A stretch of 64,000 bases of DNA from Hyphomicrobiales bacterium (GCA_900469475.1 UBXG01000004.1:1-64000); one strand, 5' to 3'. Shown: positions 25,699 to 34,175, counted from the first letter of the stretch. Notes: generated from the letters alone by a model not told the origin. Numbers and translations are program-made.

Positions 25699-26451
25699 AT
25701 GAAGATTTTATCGAAGGACACGATCCGCATTTATTCATCGCGCGTCACCCGCTTGGCCGGCTTTACGGCGATCGCGGTGTTACTCGGCGGCGTTGCGCTG
25801 CAATTCGTCGGCCGCGCCTCGGCAGAGGATGCACGCGTCATTCCCGCGCCGAGTATGGATGAAAAGGCGATTACCGCCAGCACGGAAACAGCGGTGCTTG
25901 CCGGCGGCTGCTTCTGGGGCGTCCAGGGCGTCTTCCAGCACGTCAATGGCGTGATCAGCGCGACTTCGGGCTATACGGGCGGCAGCAAGGATGCGGCTCA
26001 TTATGAAACGGTAAGCGCAGGTGATACCGGCCATGCCGAATCCGTGCGTATCGTTTTCGATCCGCACAAGATCAGCTACGGCCATCTGCTGCAGATCTAT
26101 TTCTCGGTGGCGCATGATCCGACGGAGCTGAACTATCAGGGGCCGGATACCGGGACGCAGTACCGTTCGGCGATCTTCCCGACCAGTCAGTCGCAAGCTG
26201 ATATCGCCAAGGCCTATATCGAACAGCTCAATCGTGCAAAGGTCTTCGATGCGGCTGTTGTCACCAAGATCGAGCCTGCGCGGCAATTCTATGCGGCCGA
26301 GGCCTATCATCAGGATTTCCTGACGACGCATCCGACCTATCCCTATATCGTCATCAACGACCTGCCTAAGATCAAGAACCTGCAGCATCTCTTTCCCGGC
26401 GATTATCGCGCCGACCCGGTTCTGGTGACGGCAAGCGCCAGTGTGAAATGA
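25699..26451 (+). CDS. Peptide methionine sulfoxide reductase MsrA, exported
   Basis: A 250-residue enzyme with an N-terminal signal or anchor segment (RLAGFTAIAVLLGGVALQF, ending GRASA near residue 40). The MsrA domain starts at AVLAGGCFWGVQGVFQ, which contains the catalytic Cys, and continues with GYTGG, HYETVSAGDTGHAESV, YFSVAHDPTELNYQGPDTGTQYRSAIF and YHQDFL. It reduces methionine-S-sulfoxide in periplasmic proteins. ATG 25699 has GAGAGG ten bases upstream. The neighbouring ECF sigma gene and a similar promoter sequence suggest oxidative-stress control. Confidence 0.92.
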   Translation: MKILSKDTIRIYSSRVTRLAGFTAIAVLLGGVALQFVGRASAEDARVIPAPSMDEKAITASTETAVLAGGCFWGVQGVFQHVNGVISATSGYTGGSKDAAHYETVSAGDTGHAESVRIVFDPHKISYGHLLQIYFSVAHDPTELNYQGPDTGTQYRSAIFPTSQSQADIAKAYIEQLNRAKVFDAAVVTKIEPARQFYAAEAYHQDFLTTHPTYPYIVINDLPKIKNLQHLFPGDYRADPVLVTASASVK

Positions 26452-26575
26452 TGGCCTGCCCTGACCGGCGAGCGATATCAGCCGGTCAGGGCCGCCTTGC
26501 AAGAAATGCTCGTTACTCCCGGCTCGTCTGGTGTATTGCTGCGCCGTCAGACATTCATCGAGAGTGCGTTTCGTC

Positions 26576-27499
26576 ATGATCGTCCGCGACCGGCCGAATC
26601 TCTTCCAGCTTTTCTTCATCGTCCGCGGGTCGATCATCCGCCGCATCCTGCCGCAAATCATCGCTATCTTTTTGCTATCGGCGCTGATCGTCTGGGGTCA
26701 TGAGGCTCGGCCGAACCTCATCGTTTCCTTCAACGGCTCGGCACTATCGCTGCTCGGTATCGCGCTTTCGATCTTCCTCGGCTTCCGCAACAATGCCTGC
26801 TACGATCGTTGGTGGGAGGGCAGGCGCGATTGGGGGCAGCTCGTCCATCTCGCGCGCGGCTTCGCCCGGCAGACGCTGGTGCTGGAGAGTGCAGGGGAGG
26901 CCGGTATCGAGGCGCGCAATAACCTGCTGCGCCTGACCATCGCCTTCACACAGGCGCTCGTCTGTCTTCTGCGGCCTGGCAGCGACGAGGGCAAGGTGTT
27001 TCGCCTGCTGATCGCAAGCGAGGCGGAATTCTACCACGCGGCCCGCAACAAGCCTGATCTCATTCTGCGCCTGATGTCCGCCGATCTCGCACGGCTGAAA
27101 GCATCGGGCGTGATTTCGGATATCCAATATCAGATGCTGGATATCACGATCGGCCAGATGGGTGCGGTGCAGGCGGCCTGCGAGCGGCTGCGCAACACCC
27201 CGCTGCCCTTCGGCTACACGCTGCTTCTGCATCGCACGGCCTATCTCTTCTGTTTCCTGCTGCCTTTCGGTTATGTCGATACGCTCGGCTGGGGCTCGCC
27301 CTTTGTTACGGCACTCATCGCCTACACCTTCTTCGGTCTGGATGCGCTGGGCGACGAATTGGAAGACCCTTTCGGCAAGCGCCCCAATGCGCTCGCCATC
27401 GGCGCGCTTGCCGATACGATCGAGATCAATCTGCGCGAAGCGCTTGGGGAAACCGACCTGCCGCCGTTGCCGCAGCCCAAGGATTTCCTGCTGATGTAA
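26576..27499 (+). CDS. Bestrophin-like (YneE/UPF0187) membrane protein
   Basis: A 307-residue protein of the bestrophin/YneE family. The N-terminal part has membrane helices around ILPQIIAIFLLSALIVWGH and SALSLLGIALSIFLGFRNNACYDRWWEGRRDWGQL, the latter being the family hallmark. A cytoplasmic helical middle is followed by a further helix pair near 220-255 and DALGDELEDPFGKRPNAL. Bacterial homologues form pentameric ion channels. ATG 26576 fits the family start (MIVRDRPNLFQLFF); the ribosome site is weak. It lies between msrA and the ECF sigma gene, all in the same direction. Confidence 0.85.
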   Translation: MIVRDRPNLFQLFFIVRGSIIRRILPQIIAIFLLSALIVWGHEARPNLIVSFNGSALSLLGIALSIFLGFRNNACYDRWWEGRRDWGQLVHLARGFARQTLVLESAGEAGIEARNNLLRLTIAFTQALVCLLRPGSDEGKVFRLLIASEAEFYHAARNKPDLILRLMSADLARLKASGVISDIQYQMLDITIGQMGAVQAACERLRNTPLPFGYTLLLHRTAYLFCFLLPFGYVDTLGWGSPFVTALIAYTFFGLDALGDELEDPFGKRPNALAIGALADTIEINLREALGETDLPPLPQPKDFLLM

Positions 27500-27529
27500 A
27501 AAATCAGCAAAAAATATTCGCCGGGCGAT

Positions 27530-27556
27530 GGAATAGAATCCGGAGTGCTTCCGTAT
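27530..27556 (+). promoter_or_regulatory. Candidate autoregulatory ECF promoter
   Basis: GGAAT (27530-27534), a 17-base spacer and CGTAT (27552-27556), only eight bases before the sigma-factor ATG. Its -10 half, spacing and CTTC context match the msrA promoter candidate at 25625-25651. The very short leader is noteworthy. Confidence 0.45.
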
Positions 27557-27564
27557 ATAGGTGT

Positions 27565-28104
27565 ATGGAACGCAAAGGACGCACATTCGATGTTTTGGGG
27601 CAGCTCGGTTCGCTGAGACGTTACGCCCGCTCGCTTGTGCGCAATGCGGACGAGGCCGAGGATCTGGTGCATGACGCGCTGGTCAAGGCTTATGAGCGCA
27701 AGGCATCGTTCAGGCGCGACGGCAATCTGCGCACCTGGCTGCTGTCGATCCTGCACAATGTGCATATTGACCGCCTGCGCCAGAAAAAATCGCTGAGCCG
27801 TCGTCACGAGGAGGCTGTGGCCGACCTCGAAACGGCATTGCCGGCATCGCAGGACCATACGGTGCGTTTGAGCCAGGTCCGCGAAGCCTTCTTCAGTCTG
27901 CCCGAGGAGCAGCGCGAGGCGCTGCATCTCGTGGCGATCGAGGATCTTTCCTATCAGGAGGCGGCATCAGCGCTTGGCATTCCCGTCGGCACGCTGATGT
28001 CCCGCATTGCCCGCGCTCGCGCGACGTTGCGTAGTTTCGAGGAGACCGCCTCCAAGGTTTCGCATCTCAGGCTTATCGAGGGAGGCGGCAATGAAAATCG
28101 TTGA
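27565..28104 (+). CDS. ECF RNA polymerase sigma factor
   Basis: A 179-residue sigma factor with only regions 2 and 4. Region 2 is ADEAEDLVHDALVKAYERKASFRRDGNLRTWLLSILHN with the -10 recognition helix; region 4 is LPEEQREALHLVAIEDLSYQEAASALGIPVGTLMSRIARAR, which reads the -35. ATG 27565 lies just after the candidate promoter. The 3' end overlaps the anti-sigma gene by 14 bases, so they are translationally coupled. The likely regulon includes this operon, msrA and perhaps the bestrophin gene. Confidence 0.92.
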   Translation: MERKGRTFDVLGQLGSLRRYARSLVRNADEAEDLVHDALVKAYERKASFRRDGNLRTWLLSILHNVHIDRLRQKKSLSRRHEEAVADLETALPASQDHTVRLSQVREAFFSLPEEQREALHLVAIEDLSYQEAASALGIPVGTLMSRIARARATLRSFEETASKVSHLRLIEGGGNENR

Positions 28105-28861
28105 TCCGATCATCGATACCGATCTCGACGCCTATGTCGACGGCGAGCTCACGCTTGCGCGCCGTATCGAGGTGGAATCCTATCTTTCGGAGCATCCGGA
28201 GATCGCCGCGAAGGTGATGGCCGACATGAGCATCCGTGGCGAGCTGCGCATGGCGCTGGCCGGCGAAGGCAATGTGGTCCGGGCGGAAACGCGGGAGGCC
28301 GCACGGCGGCTGGAGCGCGGACTGGCCTATGGCCGCGTGCTGGGCTCGTTTCAGCGCATCGCCGCCATCGCCGTGCTGGTGACCACCGGCTGGGTTGCGC
28401 ATACGTCCTTCGGCGCCTTCACGGCGAGCGAGGTTAGTGCGTCGACACGTCCACCGGCCTTCGTCGATGACGCGGTACGCGCTTACAAGACGACGGCCGT
28501 GCGCGAGGAGCTCAAGCCGCAGTCGGCGTCTGCGAATTACAATCCGGATGAAATCCGCGTATCGACGGCAATCATATTGCCGGAGCTGCCGGGTGGCTGG
28601 CGTGTCACCGATGCGCAAATCTATCCGTCCGAATTCGGGCCGAGCGTCGAAATGATGGTCGATGCCGGCGAAGACGGACATTTGTCACTGTTTGCCGTCC
28701 GTCCGGGCAATTTCGCCGTCCAGGATGTCAGTCACATCAAGCGTGACGATGTCCAGGCTGCCTACTGGCAGATTGGCGAAGTCGCCTATGCGCTGATCGG
28801 CAACGGCAAGGCGGGTCAGCTTGACGGCGATGCCGAAAAGCTTGCCCGCAGCCTCTACTAG
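28091..28861 (+). CDS. Anti-sigma factor (zinc-finger-less, membrane-anchored)
   Basis: A 256-residue protein. The N-terminal ~80 residues (IDTDLDAYVDGELTLARRIEVESYLSEHPE) are the sigma-binding domain of the RskA/ChrR-like anti-sigma type but without the HxxxCxxC zinc motif. One membrane helix follows at ~99-120 (IAAIAVLVTTGWVAHTSFGAF), then a periplasmic sensor-like domain. It should hold the co-encoded ECF factor inactive until a cell-envelope signal is sensed. ATG 28091 overlaps the sigma gene, and GGAGGCGG precedes it. Confidence 0.85.
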   Translation: MKIVDPIIDTDLDAYVDGELTLARRIEVESYLSEHPEIAAKVMADMSIRGELRMALAGEGNVVRAETREAARRLERGLAYGRVLGSFQRIAAIAVLVTTGWVAHTSFGAFTASEVSASTRPPAFVDDAVRAYKTTAVREELKPQSASANYNPDEIRVSTAIILPELPGGWRVTDAQIYPSEFGPSVEMMVDAGEDGHLSLFAVRPGNFAVQDVSHIKRDDVQAAYWQIGEVAYALIGNGKAGQLDGDAEKLARSLY

Positions 28862-28883
28862 TTTGGATTAAAGGAGAACGACC

Positions 28884-29600
28884 ATGAACCCGACCAATCC
28901 GCGATACGGCTACGGAGCCGCCGCCGGCTCTCAGGCGCTCTTCGACGAGGGGCTGCGCCGGCACATGCTGCGCGTCTACAACTACATGGGTATCGGCCTT
29001 GTCGTGACGGGAATCGTCGCGCTGATCGTAGGCACGACGCCGGCGCTCTATGTGCCGATCTTCCAGAGCCCGCTGAAGTGGGTCGTCATGCTGGCGCCGC
29101 TTGCCTTCGTGTTCTTCTTCTCGTTCCGCATCCAGTCGATGTCGGCGGGAACGGCGCAGATGATGTTCTGGGCCTTCTGCGCGGTCATGGGTTTGTCGCT
29201 GGCCTCGGTCTTCCTGGTCTTCACCGGTACGAGCATCGCGCGCACCTTCTTCATTGCCGCGACCATGTTCGGCGCGACCAGCCTCTACGGCTATACGACC
29301 AAGCGTGACCTTTCCAACATCGGCTCGTTCCTGATGATGGGTCTGTTCGGTGTGATCATCGCCAGCATCGTCAATATCTTCCTGGGTTCGAGCGCGCTGC
29401 AGTTCGCCATCTCGGTCATCGGTATCGTGGTCTTCGTCGGTCTGACCGCCTGGGATACGCAGAACATCAAGGAACAGTATGCCGAAAACCATGATCAGGA
29501 ATCGCAGCAGAAGCTTGCCGTCTTCGGTGCCCTGTCGCTCTACCTGAACTTCGTCAACATCTTCCAGCTGTTGCTGAACTTCACCGGCGAGCGGGAGTAG
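28884..29600 (+). CDS. Bax inhibitor-1/YccA family membrane protein
   Basis: A 238-residue protein with seven predicted membrane helices and the BI-1 features: LRVYNYMGIGLVVTGIVALI, MFGATSLYGYTTKRDLSNIGSFLMMGLFG, and the terminal TAWDTQNIKEQY...YLNFVNIFQLLL. Family members act as pH-sensitive ion leak channels and in membrane-stress responses. AAAGGAGAACGACC precedes the ATG. It follows the anti-sigma gene by 22 bases and may be read from the same promoter; a strong terminator follows. Confidence 0.9.
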   Translation: MNPTNPRYGYGAAAGSQALFDEGLRRHMLRVYNYMGIGLVVTGIVALIVGTTPALYVPIFQSPLKWVVMLAPLAFVFFFSFRIQSMSAGTAQMMFWAFCAVMGLSLASVFLVFTGTSIARTFFIAATMFGATSLYGYTTKRDLSNIGSFLMMGLFGVIIASIVNIFLGSSALQFAISVIGIVVFVGLTAWDTQNIKEQYAENHDQESQQKLAVFGALSLYLNFVNIFQLLLNFTGERE

Positions 29601-29671
29601 TTTGAAATTGCCTGCTTGAGCATGGTCTAAGCTAAAGGGCACTCCACGCCTTTGGTGATCATGCTCCGGTA

Positions 29672-29748
29672 ATGCGTCTCCCTGGGGGCTTGTTGAGACG
29701 CATGACGCGCCTGCAGTATCTGCGCCGATACTGCAGGCGCAACTTTTT
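29672..29748 (+). terminator. Tandem hairpins and terminator after Bax-inhibitor gene
   Basis: The first hairpin has arms ATGCGTCTC/GAGACGCAT (29672-29680, 29695-29703). The second has perfect 14-base arms at 29707-29720 and 29727-29740 with a six-base loop and is followed by AACTTTTTT, a classic intrinsic terminator. The stretch 29601-29934 holds only these and the next terminator. Confidence 0.85.
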
Positions 29749-29846
29749 TGAGGGCGAGCCAACTTGGCTAAACCGCTCGAAAATCACCTTCGCCGCCAGG
29801 CGGCAAAAGGGGGAAGGTGCCGGACCAAGAGAGCACCGTCTAAAGA

Positions 29847-29885
29847 AAAGGCCCGATGGCGCAGATCTGCTGCCATCGGGCCTTT
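29847..29885 (-). terminator. Rho-independent terminator of the galactonate dehydratase gene
   Basis: Perfect 14-base arms AAAGGCCCGATGGC (29847-29860) and its complement (29872-29885). On the minus strand the stem is followed by TTCTTT beyond its own T-rich arm. It lies 49 bases past the dgoD stop. Confidence 0.85.
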
Positions 29886-29934
29886 CATCATTGGAGATAT
29901 GCGGTGTCTCGTCCGTCAGATGACGAGCGTGGTC

Positions 29935-31083
29935 TTACCATTCGGCGACGCTGCCGTCCTCGTGGCGCCAGACCGGGTTGCGCCAGCGATGGCCTTCCTT
30001 GGCGCGTTCGATAACATAGGCTTCGTCGACTTCGATACCGAGGCCGGGGCCCTGCGGGATCGAAACGAAGCCGTCGGCATACTGGAACACCTCTTTATTG
30101 GAGATGTAGTCAAGGATGTCGTTGCCCTTGTTGTAGTGGATGCCGAGGCTCTGTTCCTGGATGAAAGCATTGTAGCTGACGGCATCGACCTGCAGGCAGG
30201 CGGCAAGCGCGATCGGGCCGAGCGGGCAATGCGGGGCAAGCGCCACGTCATAAGCTTCGGCCATCGCCGCGATCTTGCGGCACTCGGTGATACCGCCGGC
30301 ATGCGACAGGTCGGGCTGCAGAATGTCGACATAGCCGTCCGACAGGACCGACTTGAAGTCCCAGCGAGAATAAAGGCGCTCGCCGAGCGCAATCGGCGTC
30401 GAGCAATGATTGGCGATTTCCTTCAGCGCCTCGCGGTTTTCCGACAGCACCGGCTCTTCGATGAAGAGCAGCTTGTAGGGCTCGAGTTCCTTGGCGAGAA
30501 CCTTGGCCATCGGGCGATGGACGCGGCCGTGGAAATCGACGCCGATGCCGATATAAGGGCCGATCGCCTCGCGGATGGTGGCGATGGTTTCGACGGCCTT
30601 CTCCACCTTGTCATAGGTGTCGACGATCTGCATTTCCTCGCAGCCATTGAGCTTGATCGCCTTGAAGCCGCGGGCGACGACGTCCTTGGCATTGTTGGCA
30701 ACGTCCGACGGACGGTCGCCGCCGATCCAGGAATAGACCTTGATCTTGTCGCGCACCTGGCCGCCGAGCAGCGAATGGATCGGCTGTCCCAGCGCCTTGC
30801 CCTTGATGTCCCAGAGCGCCTGGTCGATGCCGGCCAGGGCCGACATGTGGACGGCGCCGCCACGATAGAAGCCGGCGCGGTACATGACGTTCCAGTGATC
30901 TTCGATCAGGAACGGATCCTTGCCGATCAGATAATCTTCCAGCTCGTGCACAGCCGCCTGTACGGTCAGCGCGCGGCCCTCGACCACGGGTTCACCCCAG
31001 CCGACGATGCCCTCGTCGGTCTCGATCTTCAGGAACAGCCAGCGCGGGGGAACGATATAGGTCGTCAGCTTGGTGATTTTCAT
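29935..31083 (-). CDS. dgoD: D-galactonate dehydratase
   Basis: A 382-residue enolase-superfamily enzyme that follows E. coli DgoD almost from end to end: [71 protein letters not shown] (first metal ligand), FIEEPV and GERLYSR (further ligands), [29 protein letters not shown] with the catalytic His, and [11 protein letters not shown]. It converts D-galactonate to 2-keto-3-deoxygalactonate. It lies 54 bases after the gntR gene on the same strand and is likely co-regulated by it. The later De Ley-Doudoroff enzymes are not in this window. Confidence 0.92.
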   Translation of the reverse strand: MKITKLTTYIVPPRWLFLKIETDEGIVGWGEPVVEGRALTVQAAVHELEDYLIGKDPFLIEDHWNVMYRAGFYRGGAVHMSALAGIDQALWDIKGKALGQPIHSLLGGQVRDKIKVYSWIGGDRPSDVANNAKDVVARGFKAIKLNGCEEMQIVDTYDKVEKAVETIATIREAIGPYIGIGVDFHGRVHRPMAKVLAKELEPYKLLFIEEPVLSENREALKEIANHCSTPIALGERLYSRWDFKSVLSDGYVDILQPDLSHAGGITECRKIAAMAEAYDVALAPHCPLGPIALAACLQVDAVSYNAFIQEQSLGIHYNKGNDILDYISNKEVFQYADGFVSIPQGPGLGIEVDEAYVIERAKEGHRWRNPVWRHEDGSVAEW

Positions 31084-31137
31084 GGGAATGCTTCCGTTTG
31101 GCTTTGGGTTGCGTCAGCGGCGCGATGCCGCGGATCT

Positions 31138-31995
31138 CTAGGTTGCGGGATTTGTTTTCCGGCCTTTGTCCAGCCGTCGTTCGACGGCGAGATCACGGGC
31201 GGCAAGATCGAGCATGCGGTGAGCGCAGACGCGCGCCGCATCGCGGTCGCGAAGGCGCAGGGCCTCGACGAGTTCGCCGTGTACGGCGATTGCTTCGTCG
31301 CGGCTGTCGGCGGCGACGTTGGAGGCGTGCAGCGCATATTTGAGGCCGGCGTGCATGGCACTGGAGAGGCGCCGGAACACCTGGTTGTGGCTGGCGCTGA
31401 GCAGCAGCTTGTGGAACGTCACGTCGGCTTCGGTAAAGCCTTCCGGATCATCGCCGCTGTCGCGCATGCGCTCCCAGGCGTTTTCCAGATCGGCAATCTC
31501 GCGAGCCGTGGCGCGTTCGGCTGCATATTCTGCCGCGGCGGGCTCTATGGTGCGGCGTGCCTCGAGGATGGAGCCGAGAATATCGAAATCGGCGATATAA
31601 GGGCCCATCCACTCCAGCACGTCCTGGTCGAGAATGTTCCAGTCATCCCTGTCGCAGACAGTGGTGCCGATGCGCGGCTTGCCGCGCACGAGGCCCTTGG
31701 ATTCCAGCACCTTGAGGGATTCGCGGATAACAGTGCGGCTGACGCCGTACATTTCGCAAAGATCGTTTTCGCGCGGCAGGGTCGAGCCGGATGAATAGCG
31801 TTCGGCGCAGATATCTTCAGCGATTGCCGCCGTCACATTCTTGCGCACACGGGGACGACGCTCAGGCTTGGCCGACGCGCCATGCTCCTGCCCTTGCAGC
31901 GATTCCACGCTTTTTCCTCCGCACCATTCCGCATTCTCTGCGGAAACCTCTCGCTGCGAAGGAGCTGGGCGTATTGGCACCTTCCCTTTTCGCAT
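31138..31995 (-). CDS. GntR-family (FadR subgroup) regulator
   Basis: A 285-residue repressor. After an unusually long basic N-terminal extension (~50 residues) comes the winged helix IAEDICAERYSSGSTLPRENDLCEMYGVSRTVIRESLKVLESKGLVRGKPRIGTTV, then an FCD ligand domain ending in HGELVEALRLRDRDAARVCAHRML. It is upstream of and in line with dgoD, and functionally parallel to E. coli DgoR. ATG 31995 has no clear ribosome site, so an internal start removing the extension is possible. A perfect 12-base dyad lies just upstream at 32013-32049 and is the probable operator. Confidence 0.88.
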   Translation of the reverse strand: MRKGKVPIRPAPSQREVSAENAEWCGGKSVESLQGQEHGASAKPERRPRVRKNVTAAIAEDICAERYSSGSTLPRENDLCEMYGVSRTVIRESLKVLESKGLVRGKPRIGTTVCDRDDWNILDQDVLEWMGPYIADFDILGSILEARRTIEPAAAEYAAERATAREIADLENAWERMRDSGDDPEGFTEADVTFHKLLLSASHNQVFRRLSSAMHAGLKYALHASNVAADSRDEAIAVHGELVEALRLRDRDAARVCAHRMLDLAARDLAVERRLDKGRKTNPAT

Positions 31996-32012
31996 TGAGA
32001 TGAAGATACGCT

Positions 32013-32049
32013 AATCATCATACATTGGCAATATTCTTGTATGATGATT
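32013..32049. promoter_or_regulatory. GntR-type operator dyad
   Basis: Perfect 12-base arms AATCATCATACA (32013-32024) and TGTATGATGATT (32038-32049) with a 13-base spacer. It lies 18 bases before the gntR start (minus strand). The TTGTATGAT-like half-site is of the GntR/FadR kind, suggesting autoregulation together with dgoD. Confidence 0.65.
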
Positions 32050-32167
32050 TAGCCTGCTGCATTCCAGCCGTTTGGGAACAATCCGCGACCACCAGGCTTT
32101 TCAAAGTTGGCGCCCCTGCTGTTACTGCGGCGTCGTCTTCGAGAGATAGAAGGATTATGGTGACGAC

Positions 32168-32223
32168 GCAGGCGGCCATTCCGCCTGCCGTCGATCGTTA
32201 CGGGGAGGCGGGACCGCCTCCCC
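32168..32223 (+). promoter_or_regulatory. Two hairpins in the osmC leader
   Basis: GCAGGCGG/CCGCCTGC (32168-32175, 32181-32188) with a five-base loop, then GGGGAGGCGG/CCGCCTCCCC (32202-32211, 32214-32223) with a very tight loop. The second ends 28 bases before the osmC start and lacks a T-run. They could be leader structures or a barrier to transcription coming from gntR promoters. Confidence 0.4.
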
Positions 32224-32251
32224 AAGTTCATTCAACGACAAGGAGAACGAC

Positions 32252-32683
32252 ATGCAGATCAATCGTACGGGTTCGGCTCAATGGTCGGGCGGTCTGAAGG
32301 ACGGCAAGGGTCAGATCTCGACCCAAAGCGGCGCACTCAATCACTATCCTTACGGCTTCGCCAGCCGTTTCGAAGGCGTTGCTGGCACCAATCCGGAAGA
32401 GCTGATCGGCGCGGCTCATGCGGGTTGCTTTACTATGGCCTTGTCGCTGATCCTCAACGAGGCCGGTTTCACCGCCGAAAGCATGGAGACGACGGCCAAG
32501 GTGACACTCGAAAGCGTCGAAGGCGGCTTCGCCATCACCGCCATCCACCTGACGTTGACCGGCAAGGTGCCCGGCGCCGATGAAGCGACCTTCACCGAGC
32601 TTGCCAACAAGGCGAAAGCCGGTTGCCCGGTTTCCAAGGCGCTTGCCTCCGTTCCGATCTCCCTGGAAGTTCACGCCGCCTAA
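32252..32683 (+). CDS. osmC: OsmC-family peroxiredoxin-like protein
   Basis: A 143-residue OsmC protein. EELIGAAHAGCFTMALSLILNEAGF carries the first active Cys near residue 59, and AKAGCPVSKAL the second near 125, both needed to reduce organic hydroperoxides. The glycine-rich N-terminus (AQWSGGLKDGKGQISTQSGAL) fits OsmC rather than Ohr. AAGGAGAACGAC precedes the ATG. It is monocistronic between the gntR and membrane-protein genes; stress induction is likely from family knowledge. Confidence 0.92.
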   Translation: MQINRTGSAQWSGGLKDGKGQISTQSGALNHYPYGFASRFEGVAGTNPEELIGAAHAGCFTMALSLILNEAGFTAESMETTAKVTLESVEGGFAITAIHLTLTGKVPGADEATFTELANKAKAGCPVSKALASVPISLEVHAA

Positions 32684-32800
32684 GTGGCCTTTTCAGGCCT
32701 TCGCGTCGCGCTGGCTGGCGCGGCGCGTTTCGTATATATTCCGCGTTCGGGGCGTTGGGCTGTCATTTCCGTCGGAATGCAATGCCCCTTGGAGGGGCGA

Positions 32801-33280
32801 ATGTCTGGAATTCTCTTGATTCACGTCGTCATCAGCTTGGTCGCCATCATCAGCGGCATCGTGGTAGCCTACGGCTTTCTCACCGCCGATCGTCATAACC
32901 GCTCGACGCTCGTCTATATGCTAACGACGGCTCTCACCAGCTTGACGGGTTTTCTGTTCCCGTTTCATGGCGTGACGCCGGCGATCATCGTCGGCATCAT
33001 CTGTCTGCTGATCTTCATTCCGACGGCACTGGCGCGTTACACATTCCACCTTGCCGGCTTATGGCGTGCCGTCTTCGTGATCGGCGCGCTCGTGCTGCTG
33101 TTCTTCAACTGTCTGGTGCTCATCATCCAATCGTTCCAGAAGATTCCGACGCTCAATGCGCTGGCGCCTACCGGTAACGAGCCGCCGATCCTTGCGGCGC
33201 AGGTGGCGCTTTTGGTGGTCTGCCTGTTTGTTGGCTATTTCAGCATTCGGCGTTTCCATCCGGCTTTTGTAGGCGCCTGA
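32801..33280 (+). CDS. Four-helix membrane protein of unknown function
   Basis: A 159-residue protein with four hydrophobic segments (LIHVVISLVAIISGIVVAYGF, LVYMLTTALTSLTGFLFPF, AVFVIGALVLLFFNCLVLII, ILAAQVALLVVCLFVGYFSI) and little outside them. ATG 32801 follows TTGGAGGGG. Its architecture resembles the small DUF2306/DoxX-like membrane proteins, but I cannot assign it to a family. It follows osmC by 117 bases in the same direction. Confidence 0.7.
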   Translation: MSGILLIHVVISLVAIISGIVVAYGFLTADRHNRSTLVYMLTTALTSLTGFLFPFHGVTPAIIVGIICLLIFIPTALARYTFHLAGLWRAVFVIGALVLLFFNCLVLIIQSFQKIPTLNALAPTGNEPPILAAQVALLVVCLFVGYFSIRRFHPAFVGA

Positions 33281-33433
33281 TCACGCGGCGATCAGCCTGC
33301 GGCAAAATGCCTGACACTTTTAGCCCGTTCCGCAAGGAGCGTTGTTGAACGTTTAACTGTTGTTTCAAGTTCTTCGCCACATCATCGGTTTATTCGGTAG
33401 CATCTGAAGCTGCCTACGGTTGTGGGCGGCTTC

Positions 33434-33498
33434 TTGACATCGGCACTCTGATAGATTACGAGTGACGAAAATTGAAAATCGTCACTCGTAATCTATCA
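33434..33498 (+). promoter_or_regulatory. TetR/efflux promoter with 20-base perfect inverted repeat
   Basis: TTGACA at 33434-33439 is a -35 candidate. It is followed by arms 33449-33468 (starting TGATAGATTACGAG) and their exact complement at 33479-33498, separated by ten A-rich bases. The dyad covers the expected -10 and transcription start and ends ten bases before the tetR ATG, so a bound repressor would block the promoter. The transcript leader could also fold into a hairpin over the ribosome site. Confidence 0.7.
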
Positions 33499-33508
33499 GG
33501 CTTCCTTC

Positions 33509-34117
33509 ATGCTCGAGCTTTCCGATGTCAACGCCGATCCTGCCCGTCAGGAAAACATCACGCGCATTCTCGATGCCGCTGAAAGGCTGTTTCGCCACTA
33601 CGGATACAGCAAGACGAACGTAGCCGATATTGCGCGCGATCTCGGCATGTCGACGGCGAATATCTATCGGTTCTTCGGTTCCAAGACGGAAATCCACCAG
33701 GCTATCTGTGGGCGTATGCTCGGCCAGAGCTACCAGATGGCTCTCGCCATCCGAAATCGCCCAATCAGCGCGACCGAGCGGCTGCGGACCTACGCGCTAT
33801 CCCAGTACAAGATGATATTGGAGACCATGCTCGATGAGCAGAAGGTTCACGAGATGGTCATCGTGGCCATCGAGCGCGACTGGCACGTCATCGAAAAGCA
33901 TATCGAGCGTACGCAGGCGTTGGTCGCGGAGATCATCGCGGAGGGAATTGCTGCCGGCGAATTCGCCGAACAGGACCCGCATCTTGCCGCCAAATGCTTT
34001 GCCGCGACGACCGTCGATCTCTGTCATCCGCAGATGGTGGCGCAATGCCTCGCCAAATCCTACCAGGCGGATCCCGAGGATATCATCGAATTTGTCATCA
34101 GGGCTTTGAAGAAATAA
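33509..34117 (+). CDS. TetR-family repressor of the downstream efflux genes
   Basis: A 202-residue TetR protein. ILDAAERLFRHYGYSKTNVADIARDLGMSTANIYRFFGSKTEIHQAI is the DNA-binding domain at ~18-64; the rest is a helical ligand domain. It is first in line with an RND membrane-fusion protein and pump gene (58 and 23-base gaps), the standard layout of a self-repressing multidrug-efflux operon. A 20-base dyad precedes it. The ribosome site lies in the tail of that dyad (CAGGCTTCCTTC is weak). Confidence 0.9.
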   Translation: MLELSDVNADPARQENITRILDAAERLFRHYGYSKTNVADIARDLGMSTANIYRFFGSKTEIHQAICGRMLGQSYQMALAIRNRPISATERLRTYALSQYKMILETMLDEQKVHEMVIVAIERDWHVIEKHIERTQALVAEIIAEGIAAGEFAEQDPHLAAKCFAATTVDLCHPQMVAQCLAKSYQADPEDIIEFVIRALKK

Positions 34118-34175
34118 CGGCACGCTCCGGATGTCCGGTGTGCTCTCACTCTTTGTTCGACTTTAGGAGAGCGAC

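Noticed and set aside
29764..31794. A 676-codon plus-strand open frame across dgoD and gntR
   Set aside because: It is antisense to two clear genes, passes through a perfect terminator hairpin and has no family features.
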